In this document: positions 1 through 6,802 of the stretch, one piece after another | Position numbering within the stretch: position 1 is the stretch's first letter | Layout: each line of letters opens with the position of its first letter | Assembly (NCBI RefSeq): GCF_001651035.1 | Contig: NZ_LXRG01000231.1 | Location: 1 to 64,000, forward strand | Direction of reading: 5' to 3' | Source: Halomonas sp. ALS9 | GTDB taxonomy: Bacteria; Pseudomonadota; Gammaproteobacteria; Pseudomonadales; Halomonadaceae | Length of the DNA stretch: 64,000 nucleotides | The notes under the pieces: model-generated | Seen by the model: only the letters and a program-made list of their open reading frames with translations | Databases searched by the model: none | What the model was told of the DNA's origin: nothing | Translations under genes and position numbers: made by a program

Positions 1-83
1 ATGTTTGAACTCTTCATTATGTTTCGCCATGAAAAACACCCCAATCGTTGGAGGAGTGTCCAACTTTTGGGGTGCAGTTCACA
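1..83 (-). mobile_element. End of an IS3-family (IS150-like) insertion sequence, cut by the window edge
   Basis: Read on the minus strand, position 83 or 81 begins TGTGAACTGCACCCC, followed by AAAAGTTGGACA. This resembles the terminal inverted repeat of IS150-group elements, with the expected TG terminus. About 50 bases further in, an ATG at position 30 opens a frame starting MAKHNEEFKH, which resembles the first residues of IS3-family OrfA (an HTH protein). The frame runs off the left edge, so most of the element lies outside. A nested hairpin (about 37-74) sits between the repeat and the ATG. The exact boundary (81 or 83) is uncertain, and the family call rests on recognition of the end and the short N-terminus only. 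Confidence 0.7.
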
Positions 84-205
84 AAGCGGGGCTTTTTTTG
101 CATCTATAAAAGAGGTTTCGATCCAAACGTTTGCGGTTACTAGCCCTACTTTCTAAGCACTAGAATCTCTAAGCACCAGAAATAAACCTAGCTTTTATAC
201 GCTTT

Positions 206-289
206 CTAAAAAGGCAGCACGCCGCTGAAGCCGACACCGAGTACGGCAACGATAACAACAACGATAACGACGATGGTAGTAGTAGACAT
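206..289 (-). CDS. 27-residue predicted single-span membrane peptide
   Basis: ATG at 289 follows an AGGAAGAG ribosome-binding site at good spacing and the frame stops at 206. The peptide begins MSTTTIVVIVVVIVAVLG and ends GVLPF: three threonines, then an unbroken run of Val/Ile/Ala/Leu long enough to span a membrane, then a short Gly/Ser/Pro tail. No family was recognised. It lies downstream of the metallothionein gene on the same strand, about 190 bases away. The clear Shine-Dalgarno sequence supports translation, but a 27-codon frame can arise by chance, so function is unknown. Confidence 0.5.
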   Translation of the reverse strand: MSTTTIVVIVVVIVAVLGVGFSGVLPF

Positions 290-477
290 TTTCTCTTCCT
301 TTGAGTAGTGGGCATTGCTAAAGCTTAGTCGTGATCACGCTATTTCACACGTAAGCTAAAAACACAGCAATCTTTCCTTGAAGGCAGGAAAATACCTGCC
401 AAGACGCCTTACGGCTAAGTTTCAAATTACCCGCTGTAAGGCGTTAGTAAAATAGCAGAAAATATCCAGTAGCGGGC

Positions 478-633
478 TTATTTTCCACACTTACAGTCGT
501 GGCCGCAGTCGTTGGAGCCATCGGCATGGCCGGTGGCGCAAGACTCGCAGCAATAGAGTTTGCCATCTTTCTCTACGGCTTTGCTGTCGACCGCGCATTT
601 ACACTTGGGGCACGCACACTCTTGTTGAGCCAT
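478..633 (-). CDS. Bacterial metallothionein (51 aa)
   Basis: ATG at 633 is preceded by AGGAG and the frame ends TAA at 478. The 51-residue product has ten cysteines (6, 8, 11, 13, 28, 29, 32, 43, 47, 49) and two histidines. They are arranged as an N-terminal CACPKCKC cluster, a central YCCESCATGH zinc-finger-like segment and a C-terminal CGHDCKCGK. This is the layout of bacterial SmtA/BmtA metallothioneins, cytosolic proteins that bind Zn or Cd in a multi-metal thiolate cluster. It is shorter than the Pseudomonas proteins, which carry an extra C-terminal tail. No obvious operator was seen upstream. The role in metal storage or detoxification is inferred from the family. Confidence 0.88.
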   Translation of the reverse strand: MAQQECACPKCKCAVDSKAVEKDGKLYCCESCATGHADGSNDCGHDCKCGK

Positions 634-712
634 GTTGAATCTCCTGTGTTAGAGATAAAGTGTAGACCCGCTCCCAAGTGTTATGTCATTGCATTTTATC
701 AATTCCAAGCTG

Positions 713-1492
713 CTAATTTTCACGCCCCAACGCTTTACCCAATCTTCCAAAATAGTCGCCAAACGCTGCATTAACCCGCTCTCGTTGCTTTCCTTGCGGG
801 TAAAGACCCACCTCCGCTTCGGGGGAGGCTTTGGTGCCTTTGACTAAGAAGTGGTTGGTGATAGCGGCGTCTTGTACAAAGGCCTCAAAGGCGCGGGCGC
901 AGAGCTCTTCGGGTTTGCTGTAGTAGAGTTGACTTAGCTTTTTATCCACTTGCACCGAGTGCTGAAACAGCTCGCTAGGCTGATTGCCTGTTGGCTGCAG
1001 CAGAATAGCTTTGAAGCAGTCCATCAATAATTGATTAAGCGGGTGGGCGATGGGAGCCGCATCGGCTAGCCACGCGGTGGAGGCGAACATACCGTTGGGC
1101 GTACCGCGAAAACATTTTGTGGCGATGTAGTGGTCGAAAGCGTGAAACCACTCATGGGCGATGCTGCCAGGGCCTGCGTTTTTGGCCAGCGCAAAGCTGC
1201 GTTGGCTGGGGTCGTAGTGGGCAGAAACGCCCGGCCGACCACCGCTGCCGTACTGCAACGCTATTGTGCCGCGCAGCGAAATCAGCGCCTCTGGCCCCTG
1301 GAGAATCAACATAAGATCGCAAAGCGCATCGTGGAAAAGCTCAGCGGCCCGGTCACGCTCGGCACTGGTGACCCAGCGGCCAATCTCAATCGAGCGAAAA
1401 TCAAACTGGCGCCGAATCAATGCAAAGCTGCTTGCCTGCCCATGACGATGGTCAGGCCCACTGCGGTAAAAATCCCGCGCTTCAATGCTCAC
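713..1492 (-). CDS. Zincin-like protein of the CLCA_X/LPD1 type
   Basis: A 259-residue protein whose central segment, IAHEWFHAFDHYI (residues 111-123), carries an HExxH metal-binding motif (H113, E114, H117) typical of zincin metallopeptidases. The N-terminal half, with FDFRSIEIGRWVT and a conserved HYDP segment, fits the pseudomonad 'CLCA_X family' proteins as I recall them, which are related to LPD1 domains of polyvalent mobile-element proteins. There is no signal peptide, so it is probably cytoplasmic. Substrate and physiological role are unknown. It stands alone, leftward, between the metallothionein and the divergent DJ-1/PfpI gene. Confidence 0.65.
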   Translation of the reverse strand: MSIEARDFYRSGPDHRHGQASSFALIRRQFDFRSIEIGRWVTSAERDRAAELFHDALCDLMLILQGPEALISLRGTIALQYGSGGRPGVSAHYDPSQRSFALAKNAGPGSIAHEWFHAFDHYIATKCFRGTPNGMFASTAWLADAAPIAHPLNQLLMDCFKAILLQPTGNQPSELFQHSVQVDKKLSQLYYSKPEELCARAFEAFVQDAAITNHFLVKGTKASPEAEVGLYPQGKQRERVNAAFGDYFGRLGKALGREN

Positions 1493-1585
1493 TTATCATT
1501 TCTCCTTGTATTCCTCCATCCAGGCCCCCACTAACTAACCGTAACGCATTTTAATAGCCTCATTTTTCACCGTATGGAGAGAGTT

Positions 1586-2272
1586 ATGAGCAAGCGTATT
1601 TTAGTGGTACTGACGTCACACGATCAGTTGGGTGATACCGGCAATAAGACCGGTTTTTGGCTCGAAGAGCTGGCCGCCCCTTATTATGTCTTTAAAGATG
1701 CGGGTGCTGAAGTAACGTTGGCATCGCCCAAGGGAGGGCAGCCGCCGCTGGATCCCAAAAGCGATGCAGAGGATAGCCAAACTGATGAAACGCGCCGCTT
1801 CAAGCAGGATGAGCATGCCAATGCTGAGCTTGCCGCTACCCATCGCTTGAGCGACATGAAGGCTGATGACTTCGATGCGGTGTTTTACCCCGGTGGCCAT
1901 GGCCCACTGTGGGATCTCGTCGACGACGCGGACTCTATTCGCCTGATCGAAACCTTTATCGCCCAAGGCAAGCCGGTTGCCACGGTTTGTCACGCGCCGA
2001 TTGTGTTAGTGAATGCGAAAGACAGCGCTGGCGAGCCGCTTGTTAAAGGCCGCCAGGTAACGGGCTTTACCAATGGCGAAGAAGAAGCCGTTGGCTTGAC
2101 CAATATCGTGCCGCATCTCGTTGAAGATGCCTTACAAAAGTGCGGCGGGATTTATAGCAAAGCGGATGATTTTACCCCTTACGTGCGGGAAGACGGCCAG
2201 CTGATCACCGGGCAAAACCCGCCTTCCTCAGCACTAACGGCTGAAACGCTGATGGCGTGGCTGAAGAAATAA
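1586..2272 (+). CDS. DJ-1/PfpI superfamily protein (Hsp31-like, class I GATase fold)
   Basis: The 228-residue protein begins MSKRILVVLTSHDQLGDTG. The ATG at 1586 is preferred over the upstream ATG at 1574 because GGAGAGAG (1576-1583) is its ribosome-binding site. The nucleophile elbow ATVCHAP (Cys near residue 135), the preceding YPGGHGP and the acidic ligand region near the N-terminus mark the Hsp31/YajL-like branch. Members are described as glyoxalase III enzymes, deglycases or holding chaperones against methylglyoxal and other stress. Which applies here cannot be told from sequence. Probably cytoplasmic and monocistronic. Confidence 0.85.
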   Translation: MSKRILVVLTSHDQLGDTGNKTGFWLEELAAPYYVFKDAGAEVTLASPKGGQPPLDPKSDAEDSQTDETRRFKQDEHANAELAATHRLSDMKADDFDAVFYPGGHGPLWDLVDDADSIRLIETFIAQGKPVATVCHAPIVLVNAKDSAGEPLVKGRQVTGFTNGEEEAVGLTNIVPHLVEDALQKCGGIYSKADDFTPYVREDGQLITGQNPPSSALTAETLMAWLKK

Positions 2273-2463
2273 CGCTGAAAGCGTATTAGTCCAGGGGTAC
2301 GGTCATGCTGGCCTCCCTGTTGGCAGCCATGCATGGGGTGCCAACGTTAGGTCGGAAGCTTTGTTTCTAAATACAGGAATTCAAAAAGCCGTTATAAAAC
2401 AATTTATTTGCCGCTAGATATCACAGGTTAGATAAACCTCCTGGTATAAAGCGCACTGTATAG

Positions 2464-2603
2464 GCATAGCGAAGGGATCTCGCGATAAGGAAGAACAAGC
2501 AAGGATTGCTTGTGTGGCACAAGGATGCACAAACAGGATGTTTGTGGTGCAAGATCAGGGAAGACCCAATGAAAACCCGGCCAAGGAATGGCCGGGTTTT
2601 TTT
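2464..2603 (+). ncRNA. Predicted CsrA/RsmA-sequestering small RNA (RsmY/CsrB type), copy 1
   Basis: A stretch of about 140 bases holds at least seven GGA motifs, several in hairpin loops: GCGA-AGGGATC-TCGC, AGCAA-GGA-TTGCT and CAAACA-GGA-TGTTTG, plus AAGGAAG and CAGGGAAG in single-stranded stretches. It ends in a strong intrinsic terminator (2572-2603, CCCGGCCA stem followed by seven T), whose loop is itself AGGA. Repeated GGA in loops is the defining architecture of RNAs that titrate CsrA/RsmA. The 5' end is estimated; no clear GacA/UvrY box was found. No open reading frame explains it. Confidence 0.78.
2572..2603 (+). terminator. Intrinsic terminator of the first GGA-rich RNA
   Basis: Stem AACCCGGCCA/TGGCCGGGTT closed by an AGGA loop and followed by a T run. 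The loop carries a GGA motif, so the terminator probably doubles as a CsrA-binding hairpin. Confidence 0.9.
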
Positions 2604-2739
2604 ACCCCAGAATAAATAACATATTAATTAAGCTCTTGTTACGTTTTTATTAACTGTTTTTATTAACTATGCGTTGCTTATGTTGATAAAAGGGTAGCTG
2701 CACTACTAGATTACCCATAGGTTTATAACAAGCCGTCCT

Positions 2740-2955
2740 TTAACAGGCATAGTGATAGTAAAGCGAGCTTAACTCATTCAGGGGTACTTCAACCGCTGTT
2801 TGACAGTTTAGGCAGCGTAAGGTGGTGCTGTTTTTGCCGGTGCCTTCTAAACGGAAGCGGTTCAAAAATGGATTTCTGGGTGACTCTGAGTTACCGCAAT
2901 GACGACAGATGACATCCAGTCCATTGACTTTGTTGGTAATTATAATATCGCGCAC
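2740..2955 (-). CDS. Small zinc-ribbon-like protein (71 aa), GTG start
   Basis: The frame opens with GTG at 2955, five bases after a perfect AGGAGG (2961-2966), so this start is convincing. The 71-residue product contains two cysteine knuckles, CRHCGN and RCLNC, about 30 residues apart, the layout of a zinc ribbon, and ends in YYHYAC. No named family was recognised. It lies between the two GGA-rich RNA genes and is transcribed against them. A regulatory or RNA-related role is possible but unsupported beyond position. Confidence 0.68.
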   Translation of the reverse strand: MRDIIITNKVNGLDVICRHCGNSESPRNPFLNRFRLEGTGKNSTTLRCLNCQTAVEVPLNELSSLYYHYAC

Positions 2956-3061
2956 GCTGACCTCCTACCACTAGGTTAGATGATGGTTCAGGCGTGGTAA
3001 CGTCCATGTAGAGCAGTATCGTTGCCGACACTTTTAAAAGTATAGCGCTGCTGGGCATACG

Positions 3062-3100
3062 CGCCATTTAAAAAAGATAAAAAGCGTGCTTTAAATGGCG
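3062..3100. repeat. Perfect 11-bp inverted repeat upstream of the second GGA-rich RNA
   Basis: CGCCATTTAAA (3062-3072) and TTTAAATGGCG (3090-3100) are exact reverse complements separated by 17 bases. The pair lies about 100 bases before the predicted 5' end of RNA copy 2 and upstream of the divergent zinc-ribbon gene. No T run follows on either strand in terminator geometry, so an operator-like site is a fair guess. Confidence 0.5.
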
Positions 3101-3191
3101 ATCCTTGAAGCTGTGAAAAAAGATAAATTTTTTTCCGTTTTGATAACATAGGTTAAATAAATAGACCGTTTTAAGGTTCATAGTTAGCATA

Positions 3192-3330
3192 CACCACACG
3201 GAAGTGGAAACAGGGAAGATTAAGCTAGGATGGCTTACGCTCATGGAAGCACAAACAGGATGTTTGTGAAGATGAATCAAGGAAGGTTTGATAAAGCCCC
3301 AGCCAAGGAATGGCCGGGGCTTCTTTTTTT
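3192..3330 (+). ncRNA. Predicted CsrA/RsmA-sequestering small RNA, copy 2
   Basis: About 140 bases with eight GGA motifs, many in hairpin loops: CCAC-ACGGAA-GTGG, TAAGC-TAGGATG-GCTTA, CACAAACA-GGA-TGTTTGTG and ATCAA-GGAAGG-TTTGAT. It ends in a terminator (3296-3330) with stem GCCCC-GCCA and an AGGA loop. The central CAAACAGGATGTTTG hairpin is identical to one in copy 1 and the terminator shares the GCCAAGGAATGGC core, so the two RNAs are probably paralogues. The 5' end is approximate. The 3' terminator sits just beyond the stop codon of the convergent M42 peptidase gene. Confidence 0.77.
3296..3330 (+). terminator. Intrinsic terminator of the second GGA-rich RNA
   Basis: GCCCC and GCCA arms pair around AGGA with one bulge, followed by TTCTTTTTTT. 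It may also slow transcripts arriving from the M42 gene on the other strand, though the T run there is poor. Confidence 0.85.
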
Positions 3331-3341
3331 ATACGCTTGTT

Positions 3342-4691
3342 TTATTTCTTAGCTTTCTTCTTGTTTTTCTTGCTGTGGTTACTTTCTCCACTTTGGGTAC
3401 TCGCAGCGCTTTGCTCGCTTTCGGTATTCTCATCTTTACTGTCATCACCCTCACTCTCCGGCTTATCGCTGCCTTGATGAGTGAGCGGGCTAGCTTGGTC
3501 TAAGCGCGGGTGGTTATCCAGGAATTCACGCTGTAGGTCTGGTATGGCATCCAAGGCTTGCAGGGTATGGGTGAGGGCGTGAATAGCCGCCAGCACATCC
3601 TGGGTATGGCCGGTTTCTGAAATGGTGTGCATATTGCGGATGGGGAAACCGATTGAGGTAGCGGCGCTATCGATAGACGCTAATACGCCTGCCATGCCAT
3701 CGGTACCCGTATCTACACCGACAATATCGCGCTGCAGCGGGATGTCCTGCTCTTTAGCGGCGGTAGCGATAATGCGGTTGAGCTGTTCGCTGGCAATCGA
3801 TCCCACCGCCATGGTGAAGCCTTTGCCCATCTCTAGCGGCTGCATGCGCTTGTCGCCAATACCGGGCGCAGCCACATAGTCGTGGTTTACGTCCACGCCA
3901 ATCAAGGCATCCGGCTTCATTTCGCCCGCCATCACGCGGCTGCCGAAACGGCCAATCTCTTCATAGCTGGCAATCGCAAACAGCACGCGCACGTTTTTCG
4001 TGCCACCTGCTTCAGCAATCAAGCGCGCGACTTCGGCGGCCACAAAACAGCCCAACCCGTTATCCAGGTAAGCGCCGTAGAACGTATTAGGGCTAAAGCC
4101 GGGGCGGATAGGGCGGTCGAAAATAATCGAGTCGCCAGGGCGCACACCTAAGTTCAACACCTGTTGCTTTTTATTCTCGCCGTGGATCTGTAGATCCAGG
4201 TAGATCTGCTCTTTTTTCAGCCCTTTGCTGCCATCGCGCTGGGCAGGGTCAGAAAAGTGAATCGCGCCCAGTGCTTCTACCGTGCCGCCTTCAATGCAGC
4301 GGTAGCTGCCAGGGGCATCGGGGTCTTCGCTAAACAGCTTCACTTCATGGCCGATCAGTACGGTAGGCAGGAACGAATCGGTGTTGATCCAAATCTTGCC
4401 GTCTTCACCAATTGAGCGCACCTGCATACGGATTTTATCCGCATGGCCGATGATCATGACCTTGAACATATCGTCGCGGTCTGGGTGAGTGTCCAGCACA
4501 ACGCCCGCGTTGCCCTTGAACTGGTGAAGGTGCCAGCTTTTAGGGGCAAAAGATTCAAAATGTGGCTTCAGCACGCCGTAGGTCATGGCCGCTTCCAGGC
4601 CGACGGGGCTGGGGGCAGCAAGAATTTCGCGCATTAGTTTGAACTGCGCGTCGGGCATCGGTTGTGTCCAGGGTTTTGCACTATCGCTCAT
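3342..4691 (-). CDS. M42-family metallopeptidase of the osmoprotectant NAGGN type
   Basis: A 449-residue protein with the M42 (glutamyl aminopeptidase/deblocking) fold: first zinc ligand in IGHADK (H83), the bridging aspartate in YLDNGLG, the catalytic glutamate pair in ASYEEIG and later GVDVNHD and ISETGH. It closely fits the peptidase that accompanies NAGGN (N-acetylglutaminylglutamine amide) synthesis genes in pseudomonads and halophiles. The amidotransferase and acetyltransferase partners are not in this window. The last 45 residues are a low-complexity tail: acidic/Ser-rich, then lysine-rich (KKNKKKAKK), absent from typical M42 enzymes. Substrate unknown; presumed cytosolic. Confidence 0.85.
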   Translation of the reverse strand: MSDSAKPWTQPMPDAQFKLMREILAAPSPVGLEAAMTYGVLKPHFESFAPKSWHLHQFKGNAGVVLDTHPDRDDMFKVMIIGHADKIRMQVRSIGEDGKIWINTDSFLPTVLIGHEVKLFSEDPDAPGSYRCIEGGTVEALGAIHFSDPAQRDGSKGLKKEQIYLDLQIHGENKKQQVLNLGVRPGDSIIFDRPIRPGFSPNTFYGAYLDNGLGCFVAAEVARLIAEAGGTKNVRVLFAIASYEEIGRFGSRVMAGEMKPDALIGVDVNHDYVAAPGIGDKRMQPLEMGKGFTMAVGSIASEQLNRIIATAAKEQDIPLQRDIVGVDTGTDGMAGVLASIDSAATSIGFPIRNMHTISETGHTQDVLAAIHALTHTLQALDAIPDLQREFLDNHPRLDQASPLTHQGSDKPESEGDDSKDENTESEQSAASTQSGESNHSKKNKKKAKK

Positions 4692-4772
4692 CGTTGTCGC
4701 TCACTCATTTTTAGATGGATGTTAATCACCTCTAGTCTGCCAGATTCCCGCGCGGTGTGTAGAGAAAGCCGC

Positions 4773-5657
4773 TTATTCGTGGCAATGAATTAGCTCGCGC
4801 AGGGCGCTGGTGGCGGCGGACGGAGGATGACGTCGGCTTAATACAATGCCCAGTTCACGGCGAATCGTCGGCTCGACCAGCGGGCGGTGTTCGATGCCAT
4901 CAGTAGCAATTTGGCGAAAACTGAGCGAGGGCAGCACGCTAATGCCCAATCCCGCAGCCACCATGCGCCCTACCGTGGCGATCTGGCGCGCGTCGCATAA
5001 GATATCCAGTCGTTCTCCTACGCTTTGCATAATACGGTCAATATCCTGGCGCGAGCTGGAAAGGCGATTGATACCGATAAATGGATAAGCCGCGAGTTGG
5101 CTCCAGGCAACGGCTGATTGCGCCAGCAACGAGTGCCCGCAGGGGCAAACGACCACATAGCTGTCTTCGAGTACAGGCTCAAACGTTAGATCGTCTGCGT
5201 CGCTTGGCGGCACGGAAAGCCCCAGGTCGGCGCGGCCTTCGCGCACCATTTGATTGATCTGCTCAGCCAATACATCGTGCAGGCTAAGGTTAATACGTGG
5301 GTAGGCTTCATGAAAAAGCTTAATGACGCGGGGGAATAATCCTGCCGCCAGAGTAGGCAGGGCGGCCACGGTTACCTTTCCGCGCTGTTTTGAAAACTGG
5401 TCGTTAAGATCTTCAAAGGCTTCATTCCAATCATTCAACAGCCGCACGGCAACGGGCAGAAAAGCTTCGCCTTCAGGTGTTAACGCGAGCTGGCGCGTGG
5501 TGCGGGCAAACAGGGCACCACCGACGTTCTCCTCGAGTTTACGCAGGGCAATCGAGATCGCCGGTTGGGAAAGGTGCACGCGCTCGCTGGCCTCTGCAAG
5601 GCTGCGCGAGTGGGCGACGGCAACAAAAACACGCAACTGCTGGATGCTTGGATTCAT
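4773..5657 (-). CDS. LysR-family transcriptional regulator
   Basis: The 294-residue protein starts MNPSIQQLRVFVAVAHSRS, a typical LysR winged HTH (residues 1-60, with LSQPAISIALRKLEE as recognition region), followed by a LysR substrate-binding domain. It is transcribed away from the TAXI-TRAP operon, with a 158-base AT-rich spacer between the two starts, the classic arrangement for a LysR regulator acting on its divergent neighbour. The inducer is unknown; if it controls the operon, it would be the transported substrate or a product of it. Confidence 0.92.
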   Translation of the reverse strand: MNPSIQQLRVFVAVAHSRSLAEASERVHLSQPAISIALRKLEENVGGALFARTTRQLALTPEGEAFLPVAVRLLNDWNEAFEDLNDQFSKQRGKVTVAALPTLAAGLFPRVIKLFHEAYPRINLSLHDVLAEQINQMVREGRADLGLSVPPSDADDLTFEPVLEDSYVVVCPCGHSLLAQSAVAWSQLAAYPFIGINRLSSSRQDIDRIMQSVGERLDILCDARQIATVGRMVAAGLGISVLPSLSFRQIATDGIEHRPLVEPTIRRELGIVLSRRHPPSAATSALRELIHCHE

Positions 5658-5815
5658 TTAGAAAGTAAAACATAAATTAAAAACTATTCAATATACAAAA
5701 TTAACCCGGCAGACCATGCTTGTTTTATCGCATGCAATCAGCGTCGCGATCACCGTTTTAGATAAAAAACCGCTCTACAATAACAATAGCTCGCTTAGCG
5801 AGCTTCGGAGACACA

Positions 5816-6781
5816 ATGAAAACGCTACTTACCGCCATGGTGGCAAGCGCCGCGGTGCTGGCTGCTGCCACTTCCCATGCCGATGAGCGCCTGCTGATTG
5901 GTTCCACCTCCAGCTCTTCCAGCCACTACAGTTACTTTGTTGCGGTTAATCAAATCATTAATAACCAAGTCGAAGGGGTGAGCTCTTCCGTTGCAGAAAC
6001 CGGTGCTACGGTGGATAACCTGCGCCGGTTAGGCCGCAACCAAATCGATATGGGCTTGGTTACCACTAACACCGGTTATCACGCCTACGCTGGCGAGGAA
6101 GATTTTGAAGGCCGCCCCGTCGATAACCGCCTGCTATGGGTCTACACCGTGGCACCGCAGAATGCCGTGATGCGCCAGGATGCAGGGGTGGAAACCTTCG
6201 CTGACTTAAAAGGTGTACGTTTCAATCCAGGGATTACCGGGTCAGCCACCGAGAAAACCACCGAAGCGGTAATGCGCGCGTTAGGTATCGAACCTGATTA
6301 CGTGCGCGGTTCAACGACCGATATGGTCGACGCCATGAAGGATGGCCGAGTGATGGGGTCGGTAAAATCGGGGGTCGGAGAACGCCTGGATGGCTCCTCC
6401 ATGGACATCGCCACTTTCACACCGATAAGTGTGCTGTCGCTTGACCAAGAGCAGGCCGACACACTGCGCAGCGAAATGCCCGACGTAGCGATTGTCGATG
6501 TGCCCGAAGGGGCCGCAGAGGGTATTCCTGCTTACACCACTTGGGCCTTTGGTGTGGCCGTGCACGCCCATCCAGATATGGATGACGAGACCGCCTATCA
6601 AATCGTCAAAGCCGTGATGGAAAACCCAGAGCCGCAGGTTAACGCCTTCGCTGCCATGCAGGATGCGGATATGGCGAAGATGACCCTGGAGGTTGGCACC
6701 GTGCCACTTCATGCCGGCGCTGCGCGCTATTTCGAAGAGCAGGGGTACGACATCCCCGATGCCTTGCAGCCAGTCCAGTAA
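5816..6781 (+). CDS. TAXI-family TRAP transporter solute-binding protein
   Basis: A 321-residue periplasmic protein with a signal peptide (MKTLLTAMVASAAVLAAATSHA) and a mature part beginning DERLLIGSTSSSSSHYSYFV. The order GSTSSSS, then GATVDNLRRLGRNQIDMGLV, then FNPGITGSATEKTTEAV is that of TAXI (TRAP-associated extracytoplasmic immunogenic) proteins. It captures an organic acid-like solute and hands it to the fused membrane protein encoded next. GGAG precedes the start. First gene of a four-gene rightward operon. Confidence 0.92.
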   Translation: MKTLLTAMVASAAVLAAATSHADERLLIGSTSSSSSHYSYFVAVNQIINNQVEGVSSSVAETGATVDNLRRLGRNQIDMGLVTTNTGYHAYAGEEDFEGRPVDNRLLWVYTVAPQNAVMRQDAGVETFADLKGVRFNPGITGSATEKTTEAVMRALGIEPDYVRGSTTDMVDAMKDGRVMGSVKSGVGERLDGSSMDIATFTPISVLSLDQEQADTLRSEMPDVAIVDVPEGAAEGIPAYTTWAFGVAVHAHPDMDDETAYQIVKAVMENPEPQVNAFAAMQDADMAKMTLEVGTVPLHAGAARYFEEQGYDIPDALQPVQ

Positions 6782-6802
6782 GGCCCATTGGAGACGATGA
6801 TC

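Noticed and set aside
499..774. 91-codon plus-strand frame
   Set aside because: It is the antisense of the metallothionein gene, whose cysteine pattern and ribosome-binding site are convincing; no signal supports the plus frame.
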